From: Lachnospiraceae bacterium
Lineage (GTDB): Bacteria > Bacillota > Clostridia > Lachnospirales > Lachnospiraceae
NCBI GenBank assembly: GCA_029338675.1
Contig: JAQYAV010000074.1
Span: forward strand, 1-35,448
Length of the DNA: 35,448 nt
Reading direction: 5' to 3'
The notes below the pieces were generated by a model. That model did no database searches. It worked only from the letters and a program-made list of their open reading frames with translations, and was not told the DNA's origin. Numbering within the stretch: the stretch's first letter is position 1; every line of letters begins with the position of its first letter. Shown piece by piece: positions 15,376-25,152 of this stretch. A program made the position numbers and the translations under genes.

Positions 15376-16098
15376 CTACTGAGGATCAACAAAGGTATGA
15401 TTTGTTTTTATTATTCCACGGGGAAGAGCATCCTTTGAGTTTTTCCATGGTTCGTCTTTGAATCTATAATCAAACTTATCAATAAACCAACCTATGTCCC
15501 CGTTGACACGTTCCATATTTTCAAAATAAACCTTGTTAAGAACATCGAGAAAATCACTGTATTGTTCCTTAGAAAGTTTTGTAGCACCTGCGTCATAGAG
15601 TATTCCGTAGTGGTAAGTGCAGAAGCCCTTGCTATTAATTAGCTTATCCTTAAAAGAAGGATCTTTTTTCCAAAGATGAAGAATTGTATCTATGTATCTA
15701 TCGAAGGTTTTCTCGATTCTTTCGCATATAAAACATGAATTCTCAAGAGTTCTAACATAGTCGCCAACGGAGGATATTACCTGCTTTTTGAATAAACCAC
15801 CTTGAGTAACTGGCTTATTTTCTGATAATGCTTTTAAGTCCTTGATTGTTTTGTCAGTGTGGGTTTTTAACATAAGAGCTAAACCTAAACGATTCTTTTC
15901 CCCGTATAGGATCCTTGCATGATGTTTACAAAAGCCTAATTTATCTGTCATTGCTCGATTATCATCTTCCATGTAGCTAGGTCCCATTGTGTATTCAATT
16001 GCATTTTTTTCAAGCTCGTCATACATACTACATAGAACACATTCGCAATCTGAATTAAATGCATCATTTACAGGAATTGTATATAATTGTTCTGCCAT
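15376..16098 (-). CDS. Cys-rich protein with duplicated CxxC/CxxH modules (DUF6062-like)
   Basis: A 240-residue soluble protein on the minus strand. It has two similar halves, each with a CxxC pair followed about 35 residues later by a C-x-x-H pair: ECVLC (Cys20, Cys23) with GFCKHH (Cys57, His60), and SCFIC (Cys122, Cys125) with GFCTYHY (Cys160, His163). The spacing suggests two zinc sites. The opening (YTIPVNDAF) and SYMEDDNRA resemble my recollection of DUF6062, a family of unknown function. The start ATG at 16098 is preceded on its strand by AAGGAGAT. It is transcribed alone and converges on the papain-like gene. Confidence 0.8.
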   Translation of the reverse strand: MAEQLYTIPVNDAFNSDCECVLCSMYDELEKNAIEYTMGPSYMEDDNRAMTDKLGFCKHHARILYGEKNRLGLALMLKTHTDKTIKDLKALSENKPVTQGGLFKKQVISSVGDYVRTLENSCFICERIEKTFDRYIDTILHLWKKDPSFKDKLINSKGFCTYHYGILYDAGATKLSKEQYSDFLDVLNKVYFENMERVNGDIGWFIDKFDYRFKDEPWKNSKDALPRGIIKTNHTFVDPQ

Positions 16099-16233
16099 TT
16101 TTATCTCCTTATGAAATTAATTTATTAATTTAATTAGATTAATCATTTTATAGTCTAGAAAGAATCCAACAAAGCTATTTTAACATAAGAATGCTATTAT
16201 GTCATTTACAATACATATAATATATTTGATTTA

Positions 16234-16262
16234 TTGTGCTTAAGTTTAGGATGTGATATGCT
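16234..16262 (+). promoter_or_regulatory. weak candidate promoter for the DNA glycosylase gene
   Basis: TTGTGC (16234-16239), 17 nt, TATGCT (16257-16262). Both boxes are poor matches. The 226-nt divergent region also must hold the promoter of the leftward gene, for which only TATAAA (minus strand, 16147-16152) stands out. Confidence 0.3.
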
Positions 16263-16324
16263 AACCGTATGTTTAGATTTAGGATAAGAAGTAGAAAAAG
16301 TAATAAATTTAATGAGGGATGAAT

Positions 16325-17200
16325 ATGAATATATATAGCGAGGATAATAATTTAATATATGAGAATGTGTCAGATTTTGATATTGATGATATTCTTTTAT
16401 GTGGTCAATGCTTTCATTTTGATAAGCTTGGTGATAAAGAATATGAGCTTATTGCATATGGTAAATATTTACATATTAAACAGTTTGATAATAAAGTAAT
16501 TTTATATGATACATCTATGGAGGAGCATAATATTATTTGGTCAAAATATTTTGATTTAGATAATGATTATGGAAAAATAAAACAAGCTATAATCAAAGCA
16601 GATGAAAGATTAAAGACTGCAATTGATGCAAAGAAAGGTATTAGAATTCTTAATCAGGAGTTTTTCGAGATGTTAATATCTTTTATTATATCTCAGAACA
16701 AACAGATTCCCCACATAAAACAGATAGTGCGTACTATATCTGATAAGTATGGTGATGTTATAAAATGTGTTGATGGTAGAACAATTCATGCTTTTCCAAC
16801 AGTAGATGCGCTTAATAGGGTATCTGTAGAGGAGCTTAGAGAATGCAAGGTTGGATTTCGTGCACCATATATTAGGGATGCAGTTGACAAGGTGTATTCA
16901 GGAGAAATTTCCTACGAAGTATTAGTAGGACTTTCGGCAGATGAAGCAAGAGCTAAGCTAATGTCAATAAAAGGAGTAGGTGAGAAAGTAGCTAATTGTG
17001 TTATGCTGTTTTCACTTGGGTTTAGGGATGCTTTTCCAGTGGATGTTTGGATGAAGAGGATAATGGAATATATGTATTTTGGAGAGGATACAGACAAGAA
17101 AATAATCGAGAAATTTGCATACGAAAAATTTGGAACTATGTCTGGATATGCCCAACAATATTTATTTCATTATGGACGAGAAAATGGATTAGGAAAGTAG
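16325..17200 (+). CDS. OGG1-type 8-oxoguanine DNA glycosylase / AP lyase (HhH-GPD family)
   Basis: A 291-residue protein. The N-terminal OGG-like domain contains DILLCGQCFHF, followed by the HhH-GPD fold with FEMLISFIISQNKQIP (114-129). The helix-hairpin-helix is IKGVGEKVANCVMLFSL, with Lys221 at the Schiff-base position of OGG1, and FPVDVW supplies the catalytic Asp240. Lys plus Asp predicts a bifunctional enzyme that excises 8-oxoguanine and cleaves the abasic site. ATG 16325 is chosen over ATG 16319 because GAGGG (16314-16318) touches the latter. The gene stands alone between the Cys-rich gene and groES. Confidence 0.9.
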   Translation: MNIYSEDNNLIYENVSDFDIDDILLCGQCFHFDKLGDKEYELIAYGKYLHIKQFDNKVILYDTSMEEHNIIWSKYFDLDNDYGKIKQAIIKADERLKTAIDAKKGIRILNQEFFEMLISFIISQNKQIPHIKQIVRTISDKYGDVIKCVDGRTIHAFPTVDALNRVSVEELRECKVGFRAPYIRDAVDKVYSGEISYEVLVGLSADEARAKLMSIKGVGEKVANCVMLFSLGFRDAFPVDVWMKRIMEYMYFGEDTDKKIIEKFAYEKFGTMSGYAQQYLFHYGRENGLGK

Positions 17201-17243
17201 AATTATTAATTGTGTTTATTTTGTTAAAAATTAATTTTAGGGG

Positions 17244-17271
17244 TTGATTTTTTACATAATATGTATATAAT
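17244..17271 (+). promoter_or_regulatory. sigma-A promoter of groES-groEL
   Basis: TTGATT (17244-17249), a 16-nt spacer and consensus TATAAT (17266-17271). The predicted start site near 17278 is just before CIRCE. Confidence 0.8.
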
Positions 17272-17281
17272 AAAATGTATG

Positions 17282-17308
17282 TTAGCACTCGGTCATAATG
17301 AGTGCTAA
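17282..17308. promoter_or_regulatory. CIRCE operator of the groE operon
   Basis: Perfect TTAGCACTC (17282-17290), a 9-nt spacer, GAGTGCTAA (17300-17308). It lies at the transcription start, so it should be part of the leader RNA as well as an HrcA site. This is the classical groE arrangement. Confidence 0.95.
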
Positions 17309-17397
17309 CAGATGGATGGTTTTTAATAAGACATCATAGTATGGTTATATATTTGATATGAGCTATATGAAGATGATGAGAAATGGAGGATATGTAT

Positions 17398-17682
17398 ATG
17401 AAATTATTACCATTAGGAGACAGAGTAGTATTAAAGGAGACAGTTGCTGAGGAAACAACTAAGTCAGGGATTGTTTTACCAGGTCAGGCTAAAGAAAAGC
17501 CACAGTATGCAGAGGTTATCGCGGTAGGTCCTGGAATATATGTAGATGGAACTAAGGTTCCTATGGAAGTTAAGGTAGGCGATAAAGTTATTTACTCTAA
17601 GTATGCAGGCAACGAAGTTAAGCTTGGTGAGGATGAGTACATCATTGTTAAGCAAAATGATATTCTTGCAGTAATTGAGTAG
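17398..17682 (+). CDS. groES: co-chaperonin GroES
   Basis: A 94-residue protein of standard length, beginning MKLLPLGDRVVLKE. The mobile loop region (AEETTKSGIVLPGQA) docks on GroEL, and the C-terminus is DEYIIVKQNDILAVIE. ATG 17398 is 8 nt after GGAGG (17385-17389). In-frame ATGs at 17383 and 17392 overlap or crowd that site. It forms the heptameric lid of the GroEL folding chamber. Confidence 0.97.
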   Translation: MKLLPLGDRVVLKETVAEETTKSGIVLPGQAKEKPQYAEVIAVGPGIYVDGTKVPMEVKVGDKVIYSKYAGNEVKLGEDEYIIVKQNDILAVIE

Positions 17683-17737
17683 TAGATGGCTTGTACATTA
17701 GATTGTTGTAACAATATAGTTGTTGAACATAGAGTAA

Positions 17738-19408
<1,671 letters not shown>

Positions 19409-19475
19409 TTTCCGTAATTCATGTTCTTATATATACAAAATATAAAGTTAGAATAATATTAGTGTTGATTATTTT

Positions 19476-19519
19476 AAGAATGAATATCTTTTTGATTATA
19501 AGATATTCATTCTTTTTTT
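19476..19519 (+). terminator. terminator of groES-groEL
   Basis: A perfect 15-bp stem, AAGAATGAATATCTT (19476-19490) with 19500-19514, a 9-nt loop and a T-run. Confidence 0.9.
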
Positions 19520-19521
19520 AA

Positions 19522-19550
19522 TTGACATATAGGGGGGGCTATAATACTAT
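19522..19550 (+). promoter_or_regulatory. candidate promoter of birA
   Basis: TTGACA (19522-19527), a 17-nt spacer with a run of seven G (19532-19538), and TACTAT (19545-19550). The boxes begin 2 bp after the groEL terminator. A consensus TATAAT at 19540-19545 is only 12 nt from the -35 and is probably not the -10. Confidence 0.5.
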
Positions 19551-19611
19551 CATTAAGAGGTATTTATAGTTATTAGTGCTTATAGTTATTAATACAATAT
19601 TTGGAGGACCT

Positions 19612-20451
19612 ATGGCAATTAAAAATAGTTTAATCGAATTGTTGGAGAATAATCGAGGAAGGTATTTATCTGGCGAACAAATTGCTATGAAGCTTGGCGT
19701 GACAAGAGCTGCAGTTTGGAAAAATATAAAAGTTCTTAAGGAAGAAGGATATAAGATAGATGCCATTACAAATAAAGGATATATGCTAAGCAATATGGAT
19801 GATAGCATAAGTGATACAGCTATATATAACTATCTCGTTAATTCTGATATGAGAATTGAGGTTTATGATGAGATTGACTCGACAAATAAACAAATTAAGA
19901 TTAGATCAGATGAGGAGGAAGGATTAGTTATTGTGGCAAAGTCGCAGACTAAGGGAAGAGCCAGACAAGGAAAACAATTTTTTTCACCTAAGGATACAGG
20001 AATATATTTTAGTGTGCTGCTTAAACCAAAATGCAAAGAAAAAGAAGCTTTTATTATTGCACTTATGGCTGGCGTAGCTGTATGCGAGGCAATTCATAAT
20101 GTTTGTAAGATTATGCCAACAATTAAAAAAATAAATGATATCTGTATAGGTGGCAAGAAAATATGTGGAATACTTACACAGGCGTCCTTTGATTTAGAGG
20201 ATGAGAGTACAGAATATATTGCTCTTGGAATTGGTATAAATATGTATCCTCCTGATAATGGTTTCCCAAGTGATATTATGACTGCAGTGGGAGCTTTATA
20301 TGATGAACGAAAGGGTAATATAAAGAATAAATTATTAGCAAGTATATTGGACAATATTTGGGAAATGTACAAAAATCCAGATAAAGATAAAATACTTTCA
20401 AAATATATGGAATATAATGAAAACAAAGAGATAACAATTAGTATTTCTTAA
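19612..20451 (+). CDS. birA: biotin protein ligase / repressor BirA, C-terminally shortened
   Basis: A 279-residue protein. An N-terminal winged helix-turn-helix (about 1-60, YLSGEQIAMKLGVTRAAVWKNI) gives it the two-domain repressor-ligase layout. The catalytic domain has the biotinyl-AMP loop GRARQG (115-120; usual GRGRxG) and KKIND (172-176; usual KWPND, with the conserved ND kept), followed by KKICGIL. It would attach biotin to acetyl-CoA carboxylase or similar carriers. The protein stops at about residue 279, where the C-terminal SH3-like domain (about 45 residues) should begin, so that domain is missing. ATG 19612 is used, with GGAGG at 19603-19607; GTG 19576 has no site. The gene may be functional but altered. 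Confidence 0.85.
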   Translation: MAIKNSLIELLENNRGRYLSGEQIAMKLGVTRAAVWKNIKVLKEEGYKIDAITNKGYMLSNMDDSISDTAIYNYLVNSDMRIEVYDEIDSTNKQIKIRSDEEEGLVIVAKSQTKGRARQGKQFFSPKDTGIYFSVLLKPKCKEKEAFIIALMAGVAVCEAIHNVCKIMPTIKKINDICIGGKKICGILTQASFDLEDESTEYIALGIGINMYPPDNGFPSDIMTAVGALYDERKGNIKNKLLASILDNIWEMYKNPDKDKILSKYMEYNENKEITISIS

Positions 20452-20513
20452 TTACTAAAATATAACTGGAAAAGGTATTAGTTAATATATCTTAGTACAC
20501 AGAAATAATAAAC

Positions 20514-20556
20514 GAATGATAAAAGAATGATAAAAGAATAATAAAAAATGATAAAA
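20514..20556. repeat. 11-bp tandem repeat, about four copies
   Basis: GAATGATAAAA at 20514-20524 and 20525-20535, GAATAATAAAA at 20536-20546, AATGATAAAA at 20547-20556. Confidence 0.75.
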
Positions 20557-20673
20557 GATAGCAATAATAGTAGTATATGCTATGCTATTTACATAAATTG
20601 TTGTTTTTAAAAAAGAATAAATTGTGTAAAAAATTGAATAAAATAATAAACTATTTTATAGGTTCTTTTATTT

Positions 20674-20727
20674 AAATAAATCCATGTGTTAAACTACGTA
20701 TGTAGCAAAATATATGGATTTATTTTT
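20674..20727 (+). terminator. terminator-like hairpin in the leader of the alcohol dehydrogenase gene
   Basis: AAATAAATCCAT (20674-20685) pairs perfectly with 20714-20725. An inner CTAC-GTAT-GTAG stem sits in the loop and a T-run follows. It ends about 40 nt before the start codon. It may terminate birA transcription or act as an attenuator, because the only promoter-like boxes I see for the dehydrogenase lie upstream of it. Confidence 0.55.
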
Positions 20728-20765
20728 ATATGTATTATAAATATTTTTTTTGAAGGGAGATTATC

Positions 20766-21944
20766 ATGGAAGGTTTTACTTTTTATGCACCAACTTATTT
20801 TGCGTTCGGTAAGGAAACAGAGAACAAGGCTGGAGAGCTTGTTAAGAGATTTGGTGGCTCTAAGGTATTGATTCACTATGGCGGAGGTTCTGTTATTAAG
20901 TCTGGTTTACTTGACAGAGTTAAGGCTTCTCTCACTAAGGAAAATATTAGCTTCGAGGAGTTAGGCGGGGTAATGCCTAATCCAAGATCAGGACTTGTGT
21001 ATAAGGGAATTGATATATGTAGAGAAAAGGGGATAGATTTTATTTTAGCAGTTGGTGGCGGAAGTACAATAGACTCTGCTAAGGCTATTGCGGCAGGTGC
21101 TTTATATGATGGAGATTTCTGGGATTTCTATGAAGGAAAGACAGTTGATAAGGCTCTTCCAATAGGAACAGTATTAACAATCGCAGCAGCAGGTAGTGAG
21201 GGTTCTCCTGACTCAGTTATTACTAAAGAAGAGGGAATGTTAAAAAGAGGTGCTTCTGGAGAAGCCTATAGACCTAAATTCTCAATTCTTAATCCAGAGC
21301 TTACAAAGACATTACCACCATATCAGACAGCAGCTGGAATTACAGATATTATGGCTCATTTGTATGAAAGATATCTTACAAATACAGATGAGGTTGAAGT
21401 GACAGACAGAATGATTGAAGCATTGCTTATTACTATGATAAAAGAAGGACCACGTGTAATAGAAGATCCAAACAATTATCAGGCAAGAGCAAACATTATG
21501 TGGGCAGGAATGATGGCACATAACAATAGTTGTGGCGTAGGACGTACACAGGACTGGTCAAGTCATACAATAGAGCATGAGCTTTCAGCAGTCTATGACT
21601 GTGCACATGGTGCAGGTTTAGCAGTAACTATGCCAGCAGTATTTACCTATACTATGAATCACGATGTAAATAGATTTGCACAGATTGCTTGTAGAGTATG
21701 GGATTGTAAAATGGATTTCTATCATCCAGAAAAAACTGCTAAAGAAGGTATTGAGTGTCTTAGAAACTTCCTTAAATCAATAGGAATGCCTGTTACATTT
21801 GAAGAGTTAGGTGCTAAAGAAGAAGACATTGAGAAGATGGCTTATACAGCATGCTATGGCGATGGAAATGGAAGCGGATATATTAAGGGATTTACTAAGC
21901 TTGACCAAAAGGACGTAGAAAATATTTACAGATTAATGATGTAA
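20766..21944 (+). CDS. iron-containing alcohol dehydrogenase, BdhA/YqhD type
   Basis: A 392-residue group III alcohol dehydrogenase. The nucleotide-binding part has AVGGGSTIDSAKAIA (95-109). The metal site residues match the BdhA/YqhD subfamily exactly in position: Asp194 and His198 (GITDIMAHLYERY), His267 (SSHTIEHELSA) and His281 (DCAHGAGLAVTMPA). Such enzymes reduce aldehydes, typically butyraldehyde to butanol, with NADPH. This fits a fermenting butyrate/butanol-type anaerobe, but the true substrate is unknown. ATG 20766 follows GAAGGGAG. It is flanked by a leader hairpin and its own terminator and so is monocistronic. Confidence 0.93.
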   Translation: MEGFTFYAPTYFAFGKETENKAGELVKRFGGSKVLIHYGGGSVIKSGLLDRVKASLTKENISFEELGGVMPNPRSGLVYKGIDICREKGIDFILAVGGGSTIDSAKAIAAGALYDGDFWDFYEGKTVDKALPIGTVLTIAAAGSEGSPDSVITKEEGMLKRGASGEAYRPKFSILNPELTKTLPPYQTAAGITDIMAHLYERYLTNTDEVEVTDRMIEALLITMIKEGPRVIEDPNNYQARANIMWAGMMAHNNSCGVGRTQDWSSHTIEHELSAVYDCAHGAGLAVTMPAVFTYTMNHDVNRFAQIACRVWDCKMDFYHPEKTAKEGIECLRNFLKSIGMPVTFEELGAKEEDIEKMAYTACYGDGNGSGYIKGFTKLDQKDVENIYRLMM

Positions 21945-21971
21945 GCTAATATATTATATATATTTAATAAG

Positions 21972-22014
21972 AGTACTAAGGGTATGTTAGTAATGTGCCT
22001 TTAGTACTTTTTTT
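21972..22014 (+). terminator. terminator of the alcohol dehydrogenase gene
   Basis: AGTACTAAGG (21972-21981) pairs with CCTTTAGTACT (21998-22008) with one bulged T, followed by a T-run. Confidence 0.8.
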
Positions 22015-22028
22015 GCCTTAATATTTTA

Positions 22029-22057
22029 TTCAAATAAAGAAGTTGATATGATATAAT
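22029..22057 (+). promoter_or_regulatory. candidate promoter of the nuclease/ATPase/cdd operon
   Basis: TTCAAA (22029-22034), a 17-nt spacer and consensus TATAAT (22052-22057). The leader is about 30 nt. Confidence 0.6.
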
Positions 22058-22092
22058 TTACTAAGAAAGTATGTTTGGTTTATGGAGGTAAT

Positions 22093-23202
22093 ATGAGAAT
22101 AATACATTGTGGTGATATACACCTAGATTCAAAATTAAAAAGTAAATTAGACTCCAATAAGGCGATGATAAGAAATCACGAGATACTAGATACATTTATT
22201 GAAATGGTTGATTATGCGAAGACAAATATGGTTTCAGCTATAATAATATCAGGAGATTTATTTGATAACACAAGGATATCTGTTTTTGCCAGAAAAGCAG
22301 TATTTAACAAAATAGAGAACTCACCTTCTGTAAACTTTTACTACTTGTGTGGCAATCATGATAAAAAGAATTTTACAGACAATATAGAATACATACCTGA
22401 TAATTTATATTTGTTCAGTGACAAATGGCAATATTACAGGATAGGAGACAATGAAGATATAGTCATTTCTGGTGTAGAGATTTATGAGATGACTGACAGT
22501 CTTGCTTTGTCAAGACAGCTTAAGCTTATGAGTGAAGATATTAATATTGTAGTTATGCATGGAACAATAATTATGACTAATGCAAACAAAAAGGATGAAA
22601 TCAATATAAGAAACTATGCTAACAAAAATATTGATTACATGGCATTAGGACATTATCATAGCTATACTACTGGAAATATTGATGCAAGAGGTATTTATTG
22701 TTATTCTGGATGTCTTGAGGGCAGAGGCTTTGATGAATGTGGAGAACATGGTTTTGTTTTGCTTGATATAGACGAAGAACATAAGAGAATTAATCATGAA
22801 TTTATTCCATTTGCAAAGAGATTGATAGAGGAGATAAAAATAGATTTATCGGGAATTGATGCATATGATGAGATAATTGGTACTATTGAGAATACCATTG
22901 ATACTATTAATTGTGACAACATGGTTAGAATAAGATTAGTTGGTCAGATTGATATGTACAATGAGATTAATATAAATAGCATTATGTCAAAATATGCAAG
23001 TAGATATTTCTATTTTGAGATTATTAATGATACTACTTATAGAATAGACTATAACAGATATCTTAATGAGGATAGCTTAAAAGGAGAATTTGTCCGACTT
23101 GTTGTAAATTCACCTTTATCTGAAGAGGAGATAAGTGATGTGCTTAGATGTGGGATTATGACTTTATCAGGTGAGGAGGTACAAATTAATGAAGATTATT
23201 GA
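22093..23202 (+). CDS. Mre11/SbcD-like (YhaO-type) metallophosphoesterase
   Basis: A 369-residue two-metal phosphoesterase of the SbcD/Mre11 family. All five core motifs are present: CGDIHLDS (Asp8, His10), GDLFDN (Asp55), GNHD (Asn88, His89), VVMHGT (His156) and LGHYHS (His187, His189). In the family, such proteins are the nuclease partner of a Rad50/SbcC-like ATPase in processing DNA ends and hairpins, and the ATPase gene follows, overlapping by 14 nt. ATG 22093 with GGAGG at 22084-22088 is preferred over the in-frame TTG 22075. The paired layout resembles B. subtilis yhaO-yhaN at least as much as sbcD-sbcC. Confidence 0.88.
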   Translation: MRIIHCGDIHLDSKLKSKLDSNKAMIRNHEILDTFIEMVDYAKTNMVSAIIISGDLFDNTRISVFARKAVFNKIENSPSVNFYYLCGNHDKKNFTDNIEYIPDNLYLFSDKWQYYRIGDNEDIVISGVEIYEMTDSLALSRQLKLMSEDINIVVMHGTIIMTNANKKDEINIRNYANKNIDYMALGHYHSYTTGNIDARGIYCYSGCLEGRGFDECGEHGFVLLDIDEEHKRINHEFIPFAKRLIEEIKIDLSGIDAYDEIIGTIENTIDTINCDNMVRIRLVGQIDMYNEININSIMSKYASRYFYFEIINDTTYRIDYNRYLNEDSLKGEFVRLVVNSPLSEEEISDVLRCGIMTLSGEEVQINEDY

Positions 23203-25129
23203 GTGCCAGATTGATAATTTTGGAAAGCTATCGGATATAAAGTTTAAATTTAATGAAGGATTAAATATTATATGTCAGGATAATGGTTTTGGAAAAAGCA
23301 CATTAGCAGCTTTCATCAGGGTAATGTTTTATGGATTTCACAATGAAACTAAGAGAAATGATATAGATAACGAGCGTCTTAGATATGCTCCTTGGAATGG
23401 AGGTGTATATGGAGGAAGTATTAGCTTTACTGTAGGAGAAAAAGCATATAAGGCAGTAAGAAGATTTGGAACAAAGGATAAGAAAAAGGATGAATTTTAT
23501 TTATATGACTGGGACTCACTAAGAGAATCCCATGATTATTCAGCTAATTTAGGAGAAGAGCTGCTATCCATAGATGATGAAGCTTTTATGAAGACAATAT
23601 TTATATCCCAACAGGATTGTTCAACTAATGCAACTAGTAACATAAGTGCTAAGATTGGTGATTTGTCCATGGAAGCAGATGACATAAGCAATTATGATCA
23701 GGCCTATGATGTCCTTACCAAAAAGATAAATAACATGTCTCCTGATAAAAAAACAGGAAATATATATAAGGTTAAGCAGGAATTATCATTTTGTGAAGAG
23801 GAGATAAGACATTTTGCTGGTATATATGATGAGATATATAAAACAGAAAATGCAATAGAAAGCAAAAGTGAAAATCTTGCAAGGCTTAGGGAAGAACAGG
23901 AATTAATCATTAAAGGCATTGGCAATAACATAATTAGTAATCCGGTAGATGTAATGGGAAGATATGGCTACATATGCCAGCAGGTGGAGGATTTAGATAG
24001 ACGATTCAGGCTAGAGGCAAGCTTTTTTAAGCAAGGACTTATTAAGGATAAAGATATAAGGTTTTCTATTAGTGATATTGTAGATGAACAAGACATAAAT
24101 AAAGCTTCAATGCTTATCAGCAAGAGCCATAGAAACGAAATTGACAAAAATGTACTTAAAGCTGGAAGACCACTTCTTTATATTGCCATAATTCTAATTT
24201 TGACAGGAATAGGATTGTTGTTTATTGCAAAGACAATTGGAATAGGCCTTGTTGCTGTTGGTTTGGTAGGCCTTGCTTTATATACTAGTAAGTCAACTAA
24301 GATAAAGAGAAATATACAAGATATGTTGGCTAAAAAAGAAGAGGAAGATAGGTATTTAGACAAATTATTTGAACAATTTTCTTTTGAACAAGGCATTTCC
24401 TATGAAGACAAATTAATCATGGTTAAGGAACGATTTAAAAGCTGCCAGCAAATTGAAAAGGAATTCAAGCTTTCCTTAGAAAATAAAAAGGATTTTGAAA
24501 GACAATATAATATATTAGATTATAACAATACAAATGATACAATAAAGGATGTCGCATTAAAGGATATAACTAGAAAGATAGAGATGGCAAACAATGAGCT
24601 TAGCAGGTTAAAGGATGACTTGGCAAGGCTAAATATTGAGGTTGCTGACTACGAAAAGACGGTACAATTAAGAGACAACTTAAAGGATAAGCTTGATAGG
24701 CTTACATATAGCTATAATATATATCTTAATACTAGAGAATATTTATATAAGGCAAGAGACAACTTTTATGCCAATTTTAGAAAACCTGTAAAGAAGGCCT
24801 TTGATAAATATTATAGTATGTTATCTGGAAATGATAACTCATTATATGTAATGGATGCTGATATGAAAATTATGTTGGTGAATGGTAGCAAAGCTGAAAG
24901 CATTAAGAAGCTTAGTGAAGGCTATAAGGATTTAATTGGGATATGTATGAGAATGGCATTTAGTGAAGCAATGTTTAAGGATGAAAGTCCATTTTATATA
25001 TTTGATGATTCTTTTGTTAATCTGGATGATAAAAAGTTAGGTTGTGCTATGGAATTTCTTGAAAGAGTATCAAGAGAAAATCAGGTTATATATTTTACAT
25101 GTCACAGTAATGTGTTGCCTATTTGTTAA
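23189..25129 (+). CDS. short Rad50/SbcC-like (YhaN-type) AAA ATPase with central membrane hairpin
   Basis: A 646-residue protein. It has an N-terminal ABC/SMC-type half with Walker A DNGFGKST (31-38) and ISQQDC at the Q-loop (139-144). A first helical arm (about 170-240) leads to two adjacent hydrophobic segments (about 328-347 and 350-366), followed by a second coiled-coil arm (about 375-505). The C-terminal half has signature KLSEGYKDL (574-582), Walker B FYIFDDSFVNLDD (602-614) and a terminal His (TCHSN). SbcC is over 1000 residues with a CxxC zinc hook. Here the arms are short and the hook is replaced by a likely membrane hairpin. ATG 23189 follows GAGGAGG. It probably acts with the nuclease encoded just upstream, possibly at the membrane. 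Confidence 0.85.
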   Translation: MKIIECQIDNFGKLSDIKFKFNEGLNIICQDNGFGKSTLAAFIRVMFYGFHNETKRNDIDNERLRYAPWNGGVYGGSISFTVGEKAYKAVRRFGTKDKKKDEFYLYDWDSLRESHDYSANLGEELLSIDDEAFMKTIFISQQDCSTNATSNISAKIGDLSMEADDISNYDQAYDVLTKKINNMSPDKKTGNIYKVKQELSFCEEEIRHFAGIYDEIYKTENAIESKSENLARLREEQELIIKGIGNNIISNPVDVMGRYGYICQQVEDLDRRFRLEASFFKQGLIKDKDIRFSISDIVDEQDINKASMLISKSHRNEIDKNVLKAGRPLLYIAIILILTGIGLLFIAKTIGIGLVAVGLVGLALYTSKSTKIKRNIQDMLAKKEEEDRYLDKLFEQFSFEQGISYEDKLIMVKERFKSCQQIEKEFKLSLENKKDFERQYNILDYNNTNDTIKDVALKDITRKIEMANNELSRLKDDLARLNIEVADYEKTVQLRDNLKDKLDRLTYSYNIYLNTREYLYKARDNFYANFRKPVKKAFDKYYSMLSGNDNSLYVMDADMKIMLVNGSKAESIKKLSEGYKDLIGICMRMAFSEAMFKDESPFYIFDDSFVNLDDKKLGCAMEFLERVSRENQVIYFTCHSNVLPIC

Positions 25130-25152
25130 GATGTAGAGGGGAGATAAGTATT

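Larger units (their letters stand above)
20452..20765. other. AT-rich gene-free region between birA and the alcohol dehydrogenase gene
   Basis: These 314 bp hold no convincing gene. They contain an 11-bp tandem repeat (20514-20556), a weak promoter-like pair TTGAAT (20634-20639) / TATAGG (20657-20662), and a terminator-like hairpin (20674-20727) just before the dehydrogenase gene. Just after the birA stop, a different frame reads NITGKGIS, which may be a relic of the lost BirA C-terminal domain. Confidence 0.6.

Noticed and set aside
16259-16292. Repeated TTTAGGAT words upstream of the DNA glycosylase as an operator
   Set aside because: Only two short, imperfect copies are present in AT-rich DNA, which is not enough to call a site.
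20622-20641. Rex redox operator upstream of the alcohol dehydrogenase
   Set aside because: TTGTGTAA...TTGAATAA is not a proper inverted repeat and lacks the TTAACAA half-site.
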